Below, piece after piece: positions 12,036 through 22,924 of a stretch of 64,000 nt of DNA. The DNA is from an uncultured SAR116 cluster alpha proteobacterium (GTDB taxonomy: Bacteria; Pseudomonadota; Alphaproteobacteria; Puniceispirillales; Marisalimonadaceae). How positions within the stretch are numbered: the first letter of the stretch is position 1; every line of letters starts with the position of its first letter. The notes under the pieces are model-generated. The model saw only the letters and a list, made by a program, of their open reading frames with translations. It was not told the DNA's origin and made no database searches. The stretch covers positions 59,873 through 123,872 of the forward strand of contig CACIRZ010000001.1 in the NCBI GenBank assembly GCA_902589185.1, given 5' to 3'. A program made the position numbers and the translations under genes.

Positions 12036-12953
12036 GTGGAAGAATTGAGTAAAAATAGTATTTCTAAAAATGAAAATAATACGATTTTGTCCTGGATAGA
12101 ATATCTAGAAACAATTCGTGGTTATGGCGAACATACTTTAGACGCATACAAAAGAGACGTGTTAGAATTTTCAAATTTTTGTACTGACAAAAATTATAAA
12201 TTCTTGTCACCAGATAAATATATTTTTAGAGATTTTTTATCAGTTTTATCTGAAAGACAATTATCTAGGCCAACAGTCGCTAGAAAAGTATCAAGTTTAA
12301 AAAATTTTTACAAATTCCTTATAAGAGATAAAGTTATTTCTTCACTCGACGTGTCCATCTTTAAAAGTCCAAAACTTAAAAGATCATTTCCAAAGTCCAT
12401 AGAGTCAAATCTAGTAGCGCAGGCTTTAGAATCAATTATGAATAATGAATCTGATCACTGGATTAATCTCCGTGATAGGGCAGTTTTACTTCTATTGTAT
12501 GGCTCAGGTTTAAGGATAAGTGAGGCGTTATCCTTAAAAAGAAAAGATGCACCTAATGGTGAATGGTTAAGAGTAAAAGGTAAAGGAAACAAATATCGAG
12601 ATGTACCTCTTTTACCAATTATTTGTGAAGGAGTTAGAGAATATATAGATCATTGTCCTTTTGATACTAATGGTGATGAGCCGCTTTTTTTGGGAAAACG
12701 AGGAGGAGAATTATCTCCAAGAATTATTCAAAGAAGAGTAGAAAATCTGAGGTATGAATTGGGCTTACCATCCCATACTACTCCTCATGCTTTACGGCAT
12801 GCATTCGCCACTCATTTATTATCTGGTGGCGCAGATTTAAGAGCTATACAACAATTGCTAGGCCACTCCAGCCTTTCAACCACCCAAAGATATACAGATG
12901 TAAACGAAGCAGAACTTTTGAGATTACATAAAGCAATACATCCACGCTCATAA
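12036..12953 (+). CDS. xerC: Site-specific tyrosine recombinase XerC
   Basis: Chromosome dimer resolution recombinase, partner of XerD at dif. The N-terminal SAM-like domain (YLETIRGYGEHTLDAYKRDV) is followed by a catalytic domain with Arg in GSGLRISEAL, the HALRHAFATHLL box, LGHSSLSTTQRYT with the nucleophile Tyr, and a C-terminal LHKAIHPRS. The ORF-track start (TTG at 12000) lies inside fsa. I chose the GTG at 12036, which gives about 305 aa, the normal Xer length; the ribosome site is weak for both. It follows fsa closely and converges on katG across a shared terminator. Its location and intact sequence indicate the housekeeping enzyme, not a mobile-element integrase. Confidence 0.92.
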   Translation: MEELSKNSISKNENNTILSWIEYLETIRGYGEHTLDAYKRDVLEFSNFCTDKNYKFLSPDKYIFRDFLSVLSERQLSRPTVARKVSSLKNFYKFLIRDKVISSLDVSIFKSPKLKRSFPKSIESNLVAQALESIMNNESDHWINLRDRAVLLLLYGSGLRISEALSLKRKDAPNGEWLRVKGKGNKYRDVPLLPIICEGVREYIDHCPFDTNGDEPLFLGKRGGELSPRIIQRRVENLRYELGLPSHTTPHALRHAFATHLLSGGADLRAIQQLLGHSSLSTTQRYTDVNEAELLRLHKAIHPRS

Positions 12954-12985
12954 AAAAAGGCGATTTAATATAATCAAATCGCCTT
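12952..12985 (-). terminator. Rho-independent terminator for katG, probably also serving xerC
   Basis: A perfect 10-bp stem AAGGCGATTT / AAATCGCCTT closes a 9-base loop at 12957-12985. On the minus strand it is followed by a run of T residues (the A-run at 12952-12958 of the plus strand), so it is a textbook terminator for katG, whose stop is 25 bases away. For xerC on the plus strand the stem is the same but the T-run is poor. Confidence 0.85.
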
Positions 12986-13009
12986 CTTGAAAAATCATTA
13001 TCTATCTGA

Positions 13010-15215
<2,206 letters not shown>

Positions 15216-15219
15216 GTAG

Positions 15220-15236
15220 TTTAGAACGATTTTAAA
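15220..15236. promoter_or_regulatory. Irr-box (ICE)-like palindrome upstream of katG promoter
   Basis: The 17-mer TTTAGAACGATTTTAAA is a near-perfect dyad (six of seven pairs) and, from memory of the alphaproteobacterial iron control element TTTAGAAnnnTTCTAAA, differs from it at one position. It ends five bases upstream of the katG -35 box and directly follows the stop codon of the Irr-like gene. That position would suit an activator or a modulating repressor. Confidence 0.5.
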
Positions 15237-15245
15237 GTAAATAAA

Positions 15246-15644
15246 TCAAATTTGCTTCTTAATTTTTATTAATACCTCAACACCGTTATTAAGATAACCT
15301 TGAGGAATTTTTGGAAGCTTGCGTAAGTTAACTTCATCATTTTCAATATCAATTAATTCACCCGTTTCTTCGTCTAAAAAATGATGGTGCTGATTTATAT
15401 TTGTGTCAAAAATAGCTGTGTCTTTGGAAGATTCAACTTGTTTAATAAGACCACAATTTCTAAATTTTTTAAGGCAATTATAAATTGTAGCTATAGACAT
15501 TGAATTACCCGAAGAATTTATTTCGTTCTGTAGATTTTCAGCAGTAAAGTGTCTATTAATACCATCTAAAAGGATGTCTGCAATTATCATCCTCTGTTTA
15601 GTAGGTCTTAGACCAGCTTTCCTTAATTTTTCTTTATTATTCAT
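15246..15644 (-). CDS. Fur-family transcriptional regulator, Irr/PerR-like
   Basis: DNA-binding metalloregulator of 132 aa. The N-terminal winged helix is clear (LRKAGLRPTKQRMIIADIL, FTAENLQNEI, SIATIYNCLKKF). The dimerisation domain has the HHH cluster in INQHHHFLDEETGELIDIE but no CxxC structural-zinc pairs, which fits Irr better than canonical Fur or PerR. In alphaproteobacteria Irr is a haem- or peroxide-responsive regulator. It stands 100 bases upstream of katG on the same strand, with Irr-like and Fur-like boxes on either side. A possible promoter puts the transcript start at or next to the ATG, and no ribosome site is visible, so the mRNA may be leaderless. Irr versus PerR is inference. 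Confidence 0.85.
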   Translation of the reverse strand: MNNKEKLRKAGLRPTKQRMIIADILLDGINRHFTAENLQNEINSSGNSMSIATIYNCLKKFRNCGLIKQVESSKDTAIFDTNINQHHHFLDEETGELIDIENDEVNLRKLPKIPQGYLNNGVEVLIKIKKQI

Positions 15645-15651
15645 GAGATAA

Positions 15652-15680
15652 TTATTACACTAATTGATAGTAATTCTCAA
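15652..15680 (-). promoter_or_regulatory. Possible promoter of the Irr/PerR-like gene
   Basis: Minus-strand TTGAGA (15680-15675), a 17-base spacer, then TAATAA (15657-15652). The predicted start of transcription falls on or next to the ATG at 15644, implying a leaderless message. The -35 box and spacer overlap the Fur-box-like sequence, so binding there should repress. Confidence 0.35.
15665..15679. promoter_or_regulatory. Fur/PerR-box-like sequence
   Basis: TGATAGTAATTCTCA matches the 7-1-7 consensus TGATAATnATTATCA at 12 of 14 defined positions and lies 21-35 bases before the regulator's start codon. It is a candidate autoregulatory operator, or could act on the divergent amidase gene. Confidence 0.4.
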
Positions 15681-15778
15681 TAAACAATTAATTTATTGTA
15701 TTATTGAGCCTTTTTGTTCATTCAAGCTTTACGTAAGTCAAATAAAATGTGATCTTCTTCATATTAAGAGGAGAAAAT

Positions 15779-17200
15779 ATGTCAAGGCCATGTGATCTAG
15801 ATGCTATAGAAGCAAGAAGGTTAATTGGAAACAAAAAACTTTCACCATTAGAGCTAACAAAGAGTTGTATTGAGCAAATAGAAAAATTAAACCCTTCTAT
15901 AAATGCAGTTGTAGCAATTAATAATGCAGATGTTCTAAAACAGGCAAAAAAAGCTGAAGATGATGTAATGTCTGGATTAGAATTAGGTTTACTTCATGGT
16001 TTACCCGTTGGCATAAAAGATTTAAATATTGTCAAAAATCTCCGCTCAACATCTGGGTCTAAAATCTATGAAAATAGAATTCCTGAAAGTGATGACACTA
16101 TAGTTGAGGATATAAGAAGTGAAGGTGCAATAATTTTTTGTAAGACAAACACACCAGAATTTGGTGCAGGTGGTAATACAAAAAATTTTGTGTATGGTGC
16201 TACTTCTAATCCATTTGATCTAACAAAAACTCCTGCAGGTTCTTCTGGTGGAAGCGCTGCAGCTTTAGCCTGTAACATGATGCCATTGGCTAATGGTAGT
16301 GATTATGGAGGAAGCCTCAGGACCCCTGCTGGGTTTTGTGGTGTTAATGGTTTTAGACCTTCTCCGGGTTTGGTGCCAGCAACTGAAGCTGCTGTAGGTT
16401 TGAACCCTTTTTCAGTTCAAGGCCCAATGGGCAGAAGTGTGTCGGACACTTATTTACTATTACAAGCTCAAGCAAATTTAAATAGAATGGATCCGTTCTC
16501 AAGTTTTGATGGTATTTCAATGCCTCAAGAATTGATTGGGGCAGACCTATCAAATATAAAAATGGCATACTCAGCTGATCTTGGATGTGCTCCAGTAGAC
16601 AATGAGATTAAATCAATTTTTCTTGATAAGGTAAGTACTTTTAAAAGTAATTTTCGAAAATCAGAGCAAGCTGAACCAGATTTTTTAGATGTACATAATT
16701 GCTTTGAAATCATACGAGGATTTAACTATGTTGCATCACATAAAGAAAGATTTGATAATTCAAAAGATTTGTTGGGGCCAAATGTAATTGATAATGTTGA
16801 AAGAGGATTAAAGTACTCTCTTTCAGATGTATCATCGGCTCATGTGATGCAAACGAAAATTTACAGAAACTTTCGTAATTTTTTTAATGAATATGATGTT
16901 CTGATTTGTCCTGCTGCATCAGTTTCTCCATATCCGCATGAACAATTATTTGTTGATGAAATTAATGGAGAGAAAATGCCAACTTATATGAGGTGGTTAT
17001 CACTTAGCTATGCAACCACAATGGCAATCCCTTGTGTTTGGGCATTGCCATGTGGATTAGATCATCAACAAATGCCCTTCGGAATTCAATTAATTGCACC
17101 AGCTGGAAAAGATGTAGATTTATCTGAGATTGCAAAAAGTTTGGAGTCAATTTTAATTAAAAATGAAGCTACTAAAAGGCCAGTTCCACAAATAGTTTAA
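15779..17200 (+). CDS. Amidase-signature family hydrolase
   Basis: Second amidase of the window, about 473 aa. The triad is visible: Lys in GIKDLN, Ser in TPAGSSGGSAAALA, and nucleophile Ser in GSDYGGSLRTPAGFCG. The C terminus (MPFGIQLIAP) is typical. The ORF track starts at 15749, but the ATG at 15779 has a strong AGAGGAG ribosome site and begins with MSRPCDLDAIEARRLI, as such amidases do. It is divergent from the Irr-like gene and followed after 9 bases by the MBL-fold gene, so the two probably form an operon. Substrate unknown. Confidence 0.88.
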   Translation: MSRPCDLDAIEARRLIGNKKLSPLELTKSCIEQIEKLNPSINAVVAINNADVLKQAKKAEDDVMSGLELGLLHGLPVGIKDLNIVKNLRSTSGSKIYENRIPESDDTIVEDIRSEGAIIFCKTNTPEFGAGGNTKNFVYGATSNPFDLTKTPAGSSGGSAAALACNMMPLANGSDYGGSLRTPAGFCGVNGFRPSPGLVPATEAAVGLNPFSVQGPMGRSVSDTYLLLQAQANLNRMDPFSSFDGISMPQELIGADLSNIKMAYSADLGCAPVDNEIKSIFLDKVSTFKSNFRKSEQAEPDFLDVHNCFEIIRGFNYVASHKERFDNSKDLLGPNVIDNVERGLKYSLSDVSSAHVMQTKIYRNFRNFFNEYDVLICPAASVSPYPHEQLFVDEINGEKMPTYMRWLSLSYATTMAIPCVWALPCGLDHQQMPFGIQLIAPAGKDVDLSEIAKSLESILIKNEATKRPVPQIV

Positions 17201-17209
17201 GGTTTAAAT

Positions 17210-18103
17210 ATGATTGAGACAAGATTAGATAAAAATTTCAAAATTAAAGGTTTTTTTGATGTGGAAACATCCACTATCAGTTATGTCGTTTATGACGTGA
17301 CCTCAAAAAAATGCGCCGTAATAGATAGTGTTTTAGATTTTGATTTTTCATCAGGTACAATAGATTATCATAATGCTGAAAAAATTATTTCTTTTATTGA
17401 AAAGATGAAATTAGATCTTGAGTGGCTTATCGAAACACACGTTCACGCAGATCACTTGTCTGCATCTCCCTATATCCAGAAAAAACTAGGTGGGAAAATT
17501 GGTATATCTGAAAAAATATCAGATATACAAAATATTTTTGGTAAAACATTTAATGCTGGGACAGAATTTCAAAGGGATGGAAGTCAGTTTGATAGATTAT
17601 TTAAAGATAATGATGAATACAAAATTGGAAGTATAAAATGTAAAGTAATCAATACTCCAGGCCATACACCAGCTTGTACCGCACATGTGATTGGAAATTC
17701 TATTTTTGTAGGAGACACCTTATTTATGCCAGATCTTGGTAGTGCCAGAGCTGATTTTCCTGGTGGGGACGCTCGTGAACTTTATAGATCGATTCAAAAA
17801 ATTTTGAGTTATCCAGAAGATACCTTAATTTTTGTTTGCCATGATTATCCACCGAGTTCACGAAAAGTTGAGTGGGTTACAACGGTGGGTGAGCAGAAAA
17901 AAAAGAATATTCATGTAAAGACTTCAATTGGAGAAGATGAGTTTGTTAAAGTAAGAGAGGCAAGAGATAAAACATTAAAGATGCCTAAACTCATAATACC
18001 ATCAATTCAAGTAAATATGAGAGCTGGTAATCTACCGCCCGCAGAGGACAGTGGAGATGTCTTTATCAAGGTGCCAATTAATAGTATGAAAAATTTAGTC
18101 TAA
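17210..18103 (+). CDS. MBL-fold hydrolase, ETHE1/Blh-like persulfide dioxygenase family
   Basis: Metallo-beta-lactamase-fold protein of 297 aa. The metal motif THVHADHL (about residue 77-84), the downstream NTPGHTPACTAHV, VGDTLFMPDLGSARADFPGG, and CHDYPP supply the His/Asp ligands. The GSARADFPGG and C-terminal sequence are typical of ETHE1-like proteins and the Blh half of bacterial sulfide-detoxification proteins, which oxidise glutathione persulfide to sulfite. No rhodanese domain is fused. AAGG precedes the ATG. It ends with a 9-base convergent overlap with the aminotransferase gene. A role in persulfide removal is inferred from family only. Confidence 0.85.
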   Translation: MIETRLDKNFKIKGFFDVETSTISYVVYDVTSKKCAVIDSVLDFDFSSGTIDYHNAEKIISFIEKMKLDLEWLIETHVHADHLSASPYIQKKLGGKIGISEKISDIQNIFGKTFNAGTEFQRDGSQFDRLFKDNDEYKIGSIKCKVINTPGHTPACTAHVIGNSIFVGDTLFMPDLGSARADFPGGDARELYRSIQKILSYPEDTLIFVCHDYPPSSRKVEWVTTVGEQKKKNIHVKTSIGEDEFVKVREARDKTLKMPKLIIPSIQVNMRAGNLPPAEDSGDVFIKVPINSMKNLV

Positions 18104-19408
18104 TTCTTTTAAAACAGATTGAACAATTTCAAAAATTTTGTCTATATCATGATTTTCTGCAATTAAAGGAGGAGAAAATGCAAGTGTATCTCCTGTCACT
18201 CTTAGCATTAAACCCTTATGCCAAGCTTTTTTCATAGCTTCATATCCTCTAGCGCCTACAGCTCCTGGCCTTGGAGAAACTTCTATTGCAGCTACTAAAC
18301 CTAAGTTTCTTATATCAATTACATTTTTATCATTTTTAAGCTGGTGAACGATATTCTCTAAATATTTAGCTGTTTTACCAGCCTTGTTGAACAAGTCCTC
18401 ATCTCTATAAATATCTAGTGCAGCAAGACCAGCGGCAGATGCAATAGGATGTCCTGAATATGTATATCCATGAAAAAGTTCTATGGGCATATCTGCTTCG
18501 TCCATCATGGTATTATATATCTCCTTAGACACTACAGCAGCACCCATAGGAATAATTCCATTAGTGATTGCCTTCGCACACGAAATAATATCAGGAGTAA
18601 CACCAAAATACTCAGAAGCTGTTGCTTTTCCAAGGCGCCCAAAACCAGTTATAACTTCATCAAAAATTAATAAAATGTCGTGTTTATCACATATTTCTCT
18701 TAGTCTTTTTAAATAATTTTTTGGAGGCGGTAAAACTCCAGTAGAGCCTGCTACAGGCTCTACAATTACAGAAGCAATATTGGATGCATCATGAAGTGCG
18801 ATAATATCTTCTAATGTATCTGCCAAATAATCACCATGTTCAGGTGAACCTTTAGAAAATCTATTCTTTTCTGGAAGAAATGTATGTGATATATGATCTA
18901 CGCCCGTTAGCAATGATCCAAAATATTGTCTGTTTCTTGGCATTCCACCAACTGAAATTCCACCAAATCCGACACCATGGTAGCCTCTTTCACGACCAAT
19001 TAATCTTGTCTTAGTTCCTTTACCTCTAGCACGATGATAAGCTAAAGCTATTTTAAGAGTACTATCAACAGCTTCAGAACCAGAATTTGTAAAAAAAACA
19101 TGGTCTAAACCTTTTGGAAATATATCAGCGACACGACTTGCAAGTTCAAAAGATTTTGGATGACCATATTGAAAACTTGGAGCAAAATCCAAAGTTGCTG
19201 CTTGCTCAGAAATAGCAGATGTTATTTCTGGTCTATTATGTCCTGCATTAACACACCATAATCCAGCTGCACTATCTAGAATATCTTGCCCAGTTTCACT
19301 TTTGTAATACATACCATCAGCAGCAACAACCATTCTGGGATCTTTCTTGAAATCCCTATTAGCCGTAAATGGCATCCAGTAAGATTCTAAATTATTTAAT
19401 CTTTTCAT
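18095..19408 (-). CDS. Class III PLP aminotransferase, omega-amino acid (beta-alanine):pyruvate type
   Basis: Fold-type I transaminase of 437 aa. The N terminus YWMPFTANRDFKKDPRM and the AAGLWCVNAGH segment closely resemble beta-alanine/omega-amino acid:pyruvate transaminases. The PLP aspartate is in LLIFDEVITGFGR and the Schiff-base lysine in SCAKAITNG. The start has a GGAG ribosome site. It would convert beta-alanine or similar amines to the semialdehyde using pyruvate. It stands alone on its strand, followed at a distance by the CoA transferase gene. Precise amine substrate is not resolvable. Confidence 0.88.
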   Translation of the reverse strand: MKRLNNLESYWMPFTANRDFKKDPRMVVAADGMYYKSETGQDILDSAAGLWCVNAGHNRPEITSAISEQAATLDFAPSFQYGHPKSFELASRVADIFPKGLDHVFFTNSGSEAVDSTLKIALAYHRARGKGTKTRLIGRERGYHGVGFGGISVGGMPRNRQYFGSLLTGVDHISHTFLPEKNRFSKGSPEHGDYLADTLEDIIALHDASNIASVIVEPVAGSTGVLPPPKNYLKRLREICDKHDILLIFDEVITGFGRLGKATASEYFGVTPDIISCAKAITNGIIPMGAAVVSKEIYNTMMDEADMPIELFHGYTYSGHPIASAAGLAALDIYRDEDLFNKAGKTAKYLENIVHQLKNDKNVIDIRNLGLVAAIEVSPRPGAVGARGYEAMKKAWHKGLMLRVTGDTLAFSPPLIAENHDIDKIFEIVQSVLKELD

Positions 19409-19496
19409 TATAAATCTCCGAGAGCTAAATTTTACAACTCACCATTTAACTACTTTGACAACATGTATTAATAACGTCAAGTTAATGATTTTTAAA

Positions 19497-20624
19497 TTAG
19501 AAAAATTGATCATTAATATTTCCAAGACTTGGAGCAGAGGCTCTTTTTTGGTCTTTTCTAAATTGCATATCTATAGGTATAGGAAGAGCAGGAATTTCCT
19601 CACCTAAATTATTTATGATTTTGTTTTCAAAAATCTTTCTAACTTTAAAGTGGTTGTCATTGATTGCTTCTTCAATCGATTTAACAATTGAGCAGCAACA
19701 ATCTACTTTATTAAATACATCAAGCCAGTAATTTTTTTCTTTTTGTCCAATAATTTTTCTAATTTCTTGAATAACCTTTTCTTGATCATTCTGTGTTTTA
19801 ATAAATTTTTTTGGGAGTTCTATTGCCTCACAAAACTTATTCCAAAATCTATCCTCTAAGGGCGCTGCTGCTACATAACTTCCATCTCTTGTTTTGTAGA
19901 TATTATATCTAGGAGAACCTCCTGATAAAACTCCATCACTATTGCCTGGCCATTTATTGTGGGCAAAGCCAGAACCTAAACCCCAAAACATAAAAGGGAA
20001 AAGATTTTCTGTCATAGATAGATCTATATATGAGCCTTCTTTTTTTAAGTCTCTTTTTCTTAACGCTAATAAGATATTAATTACAGCCGGATAAGATCCA
20101 CCTGCTATGTCAGCTACAAGCGCTGGTGGAACAACGGTATCATTTTCTTGACCCATGCTTATACTCAGAAGACCTGCATTTCCTATGTAGTTTAGATCGT
20201 GGCCAGCTACCTGACTTTTTGGGCCATATTGACCATAACCTGTGATAGATACGTAAATTACATCTTGGTTAATTTTTTTTACACTTTCATAATCTAATCC
20301 GAGTCTTTTCATTACGCCAGGCCTGAATTGTTCGATTATAATGTCAGCTTCTTTTAAAATTGGTATCAAGATTTTAAGATTTTTAGGATCTTTTAAATCA
20401 AGTGATAAACTTTTTTTACCTCTATTAAGCAAAGAAAAAGATACACTTTGTTCACCCCATTGAGGATTAGACAATCTTATTTCATCACCAACACCAGGTT
20501 TTTCAATCTTAATTACCTCTGCTCCTGTTTCTGATAAGAACAAGCTTGCAAGTGGTCCAGGTAAGAGAGTTGAAAAATCTATTACTTTTATGCCCTCTAA
20601 GGATCCTTTTAATACTTCTTTCAT
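19497..20624 (-). CDS. Family III CoA transferase / alpha-methylacyl-CoA racemase-like protein
   Basis: CaiB/BaiF-fold protein, 375 aa. The N terminus (VIDFSTLLPGPLASLFLSETGAEVIKIE) is the classic family start. The middle region QVAGHDLNYIGNAGLL and VADIAGGSYPAV resembles alpha-methylacyl-CoA racemase (GHDINY with the catalytic Asp) more than formyl-CoA transferases. It is probably co-transcribed after the FAH-family gene 21 bases upstream. It may epimerise a branched acyl-CoA, or transfer CoA; I lean to racemase by motif. Confidence 0.82.
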   Translation of the reverse strand: MKEVLKGSLEGIKVIDFSTLLPGPLASLFLSETGAEVIKIEKPGVGDEIRLSNPQWGEQSVSFSLLNRGKKSLSLDLKDPKNLKILIPILKEADIIIEQFRPGVMKRLGLDYESVKKINQDVIYVSITGYGQYGPKSQVAGHDLNYIGNAGLLSISMGQENDTVVPPALVADIAGGSYPAVINILLALRKRDLKKEGSYIDLSMTENLFPFMFWGLGSGFAHNKWPGNSDGVLSGGSPRYNIYKTRDGSYVAAAPLEDRFWNKFCEAIELPKKFIKTQNDQEKVIQEIRKIIGQKEKNYWLDVFNKVDCCCSIVKSIEEAINDNHFKVRKIFENKIINNLGEEIPALPIPIDMQFRKDQKRASAPSLGNINDQFF

Positions 20625-20645
20625 AATGAATTCCTAAAATTTAAT

Positions 20646-21779
20646 TTATATCAAACCTCTTTGACTTAAATTTTTAATCATTGAAGATATGCCAAACTTC
20701 CACTGTGGACAAGCTGTGGATAAATTCACATAATTTACTAATTCGCCCAAATTAGGCTCTGAAATAGTTACCTTATCACCAATTTTATGAGTAAACCCCT
20801 CACCTACGACGTCTCTATCTTCAGTTGGGGCAAATAAGGTTCCTAAAAATAACATAAAACCGTCTGGATATTGATGATGTCTTCCAATTGTTTGATTTAC
20901 CAAATCTTCTGGATCCCTGCTTATTTCTGACATAGAGCTTGAACCATTTAATATATATCCTTCTTCGCCTTCAACTTTTAATGTAATATGAGCTGATTTC
21001 ATATCATCTAGTGAATAAGTATCATCAAAAATTCTTATAAAGGGTCCAATTGAACAAGAGGCATTATTGTCTTTAGCTTTGCCCAAAAGAAGAGCCGAAC
21101 GCCCTTCAACATCTCTTAAGTTTACATCGTTACCAAGAGTAGCTCCTTTGATTATGCCTTTGCTGTTAACCGCTAAAACGATTTCTGGTTCAGGATTATT
21201 CCAATTTGAAATGGGATTTAGACCTACTTCTGATCCAAAACCAACTGATGATAAAGTCTGAGCTTTAGTAAAAACTTCAGCATCTTTACCAATTCCAACC
21301 TCTAAGTATTGTGACCATAAACCTTCTTTAATAAGTGCATTTTTAACTTCAATAGCTTTTTCTGACCCAGGAATAATATTTTGCAGACTGTCACCAATTA
21401 ATCCACCAATATGATTTCTAAGACTTTCTGCTTTTTTAGGATCACCTGCTGCTCTTTCTTCAATTACTCTTTCAACCATTGATTTAGCAAATGTTACACC
21501 GCATGCTTTAATTGCTTGAAAATCACAGGGAGCAAGTAGGTGATATTCTGATTTTTTTTTAAAGCTTAATTCAAACAATTCTTCAACTGAAATTAATTTT
21601 ATACCTTGAACGTTATTTAAATATTTTTTTATATCTTCTAATTCAAGCAAATCTCTTACAGTCGGGATCTCTTTAGATGTAATGTCATATACATTTCCAT
21701 CTTTTATTCTAATTAAACATGGTCCATTTTTCGAATTGTCCCATATTCGTCCAATAAAACATCCCTTTGAATAATCCAT
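20646..21779 (-). CDS. Fumarylacetoacetate hydrolase (FAH) family protein
   Basis: About 377 aa. The N-terminal domain (CFIGRIWDNSKNGPCLIRIKDG, TVRDLLEL) and the catalytic FAH fold (GSEVGLNPISNWNNPEPEIVLAVNSKG with acidic metal ligands, then LGNDVNLRDVEGRS) are recognisable. Family members cleave or hydrate 2-oxo acids of aromatic and sugar-acid catabolism. A strong AGGAGAG precedes the ATG. It heads a two-gene unit with the AMACR-like gene. The long N-terminal part is typical of an uncharacterised FAH subgroup, so no substrate is assigned. Confidence 0.83.
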   Translation of the reverse strand: MDYSKGCFIGRIWDNSKNGPCLIRIKDGNVYDITSKEIPTVRDLLELEDIKKYLNNVQGIKLISVEELFELSFKKKSEYHLLAPCDFQAIKACGVTFAKSMVERVIEERAAGDPKKAESLRNHIGGLIGDSLQNIIPGSEKAIEVKNALIKEGLWSQYLEVGIGKDAEVFTKAQTLSSVGFGSEVGLNPISNWNNPEPEIVLAVNSKGIIKGATLGNDVNLRDVEGRSALLLGKAKDNNASCSIGPFIRIFDDTYSLDDMKSAHITLKVEGEEGYILNGSSSMSEISRDPEDLVNQTIGRHHQYPDGFMLFLGTLFAPTEDRDVVGEGFTHKIGDKVTISEPNLGELVNYVNLSTACPQWKFGISSMIKNLSQRGLI

Positions 21780-21883
21780 TCAGCTCTCCTTAAAAAACTA
21801 CTGATGATAATATAAATGAAAATTTGAATATTTAAATTTAATTATATAGTGTTTAATTTTATTTACTTTTAAGAGGTGTTGTA

Positions 21884-22261
21884 ATGAGTGCTTTTTTTGA
21901 ATTAAGAATTTATCAAATTGCTCCTGGAAAAATGAATGAATGGGTTTCGTTTATGGAGAAAACTATAATGCCTTTTCAAGTAGAAAAAGGTATGGTTATA
22001 CATGGCAGTTTTGTAATGGATAGTTCAGACCAATTCGCTTTAGAGAATGGTGAACGTGTAATGAATTCTGAACAAAAAGGAAATACATATGTCTGGATTA
22101 GAAGATTTGAAAATCAAGATGAAAAAGTAAAACTTTACAAGGCTGTTTATGAAAGCAAAGAGTGGTTGGAAAATATTGCTCCAACAGTCGCAAAACTTGT
22201 AGATAGAAATTCTATACTTGTTCAGAACTTAAGCTCCACTTCACTATCTGTAATGAAATAG
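21884..22261 (+). CDS. NIPSNAP family protein
   Basis: Small dimeric alpha/beta-barrel protein, 125 aa, with the family opening FFELRIYQIAPGKMNEWVSFME and the later YVWIRRFENQDEKVKLYKAVYES. Bacterial NIPSNAPs often lie beside catabolic enzymes but have no agreed biochemical role. A ribosome site AGAGG precedes the ATG. It begins a plus-strand trio with a glutathione transferase and a hydroxyacid dehydrogenase, separated by 13 and 32 bases. Confidence 0.85.
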   Translation: MSAFFELRIYQIAPGKMNEWVSFMEKTIMPFQVEKGMVIHGSFVMDSSDQFALENGERVMNSEQKGNTYVWIRRFENQDEKVKLYKAVYESKEWLENIAPTVAKLVDRNSILVQNLSSTSLSVMK

Positions 22262-22274
22262 AAAGGATAAATTT

Positions 22275-22892
22275 TTGATACAATTATATGGTAGAAGAAA
22301 TTCTATAAACGTCCAAAAGGTCTCATGGGCTCTTTGCGAACTAAATCTTGAATTTAAATGGCATGATGAGTATGGGAAGTTTGGAAAAGTTAACGTAGAA
22401 AATTATGAAAAAATAAATCCTCAACTTATCGTCCCAACTTTAGATCACAACGGATCTGTAATTAAGCAGTCTAATGCAATTGTGAGATACTTATTTAGAA
22501 AATATACAGATATATATGAAATTTCTAAAGACGAAGATATTGCAATTGCTGAGTCATGGATGGAATTTCAAACAACTGATTTGCAACTAAATATGACGCC
22601 GATATTTTGGGGATTAGTTAGAAATCCATCAGAAGATCGTGATCAAGAACTGATTGATAAAAATATTATTTTATTAAATGAAAAGTTTGAAATTTTTGAT
22701 AAATTTTTAGAAGGTCATGAATATATTTTAAATAATAAATTTGGTATGTCAGATATTATAATGGGCGCTGCTTCTTATAGATACCTTTCTTTACCTATTA
22801 AACGCCCAAATCTTTTAAACTTAAAAAGTTGGTACGATAAAATAAGCAACCGTGATTGCTTTAAAAAGAATATTTTAGGTACTTTTTCCTAG
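22275..22892 (+). CDS. Glutathione S-transferase family protein
   Basis: 205 aa, with a thioredoxin-fold N-terminal domain (IQLYGRRNSINVQKVSWALCELNLEF, INPQLIVPTLDHNG, then QSNAIVRYL for glutathione binding) and a helical C-terminal domain. The active-site RRNSINVQK resembles bacterial beta/theta-like GSTs. Translation starts at TTG with GAAAGGA eight bases upstream; no in-frame ATG is available before the domain. Probable partner of the NIPSNAP and dehydrogenase genes; conjugation substrate unknown. Confidence 0.87.
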   Translation: MIQLYGRRNSINVQKVSWALCELNLEFKWHDEYGKFGKVNVENYEKINPQLIVPTLDHNGSVIKQSNAIVRYLFRKYTDIYEISKDEDIAIAESWMEFQTTDLQLNMTPIFWGLVRNPSEDRDQELIDKNIILLNEKFEIFDKFLEGHEYILNNKFGMSDIIMGAASYRYLSLPIKRPNLLNLKSWYDKISNRDCFKKNILGTFS

Positions 22893-22924
22893 ATTGATGA
22901 ACATGATCTTTAGGAGATTTTTTC

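Noticed and set aside
12000-12953. Tyrosine recombinase as a sign of an integrated mobile element
   Set aside because: Sequence, length and the fsa/priA/atp neighbourhood fit housekeeping XerC; no direct repeats, tRNA or phage genes lie nearby.
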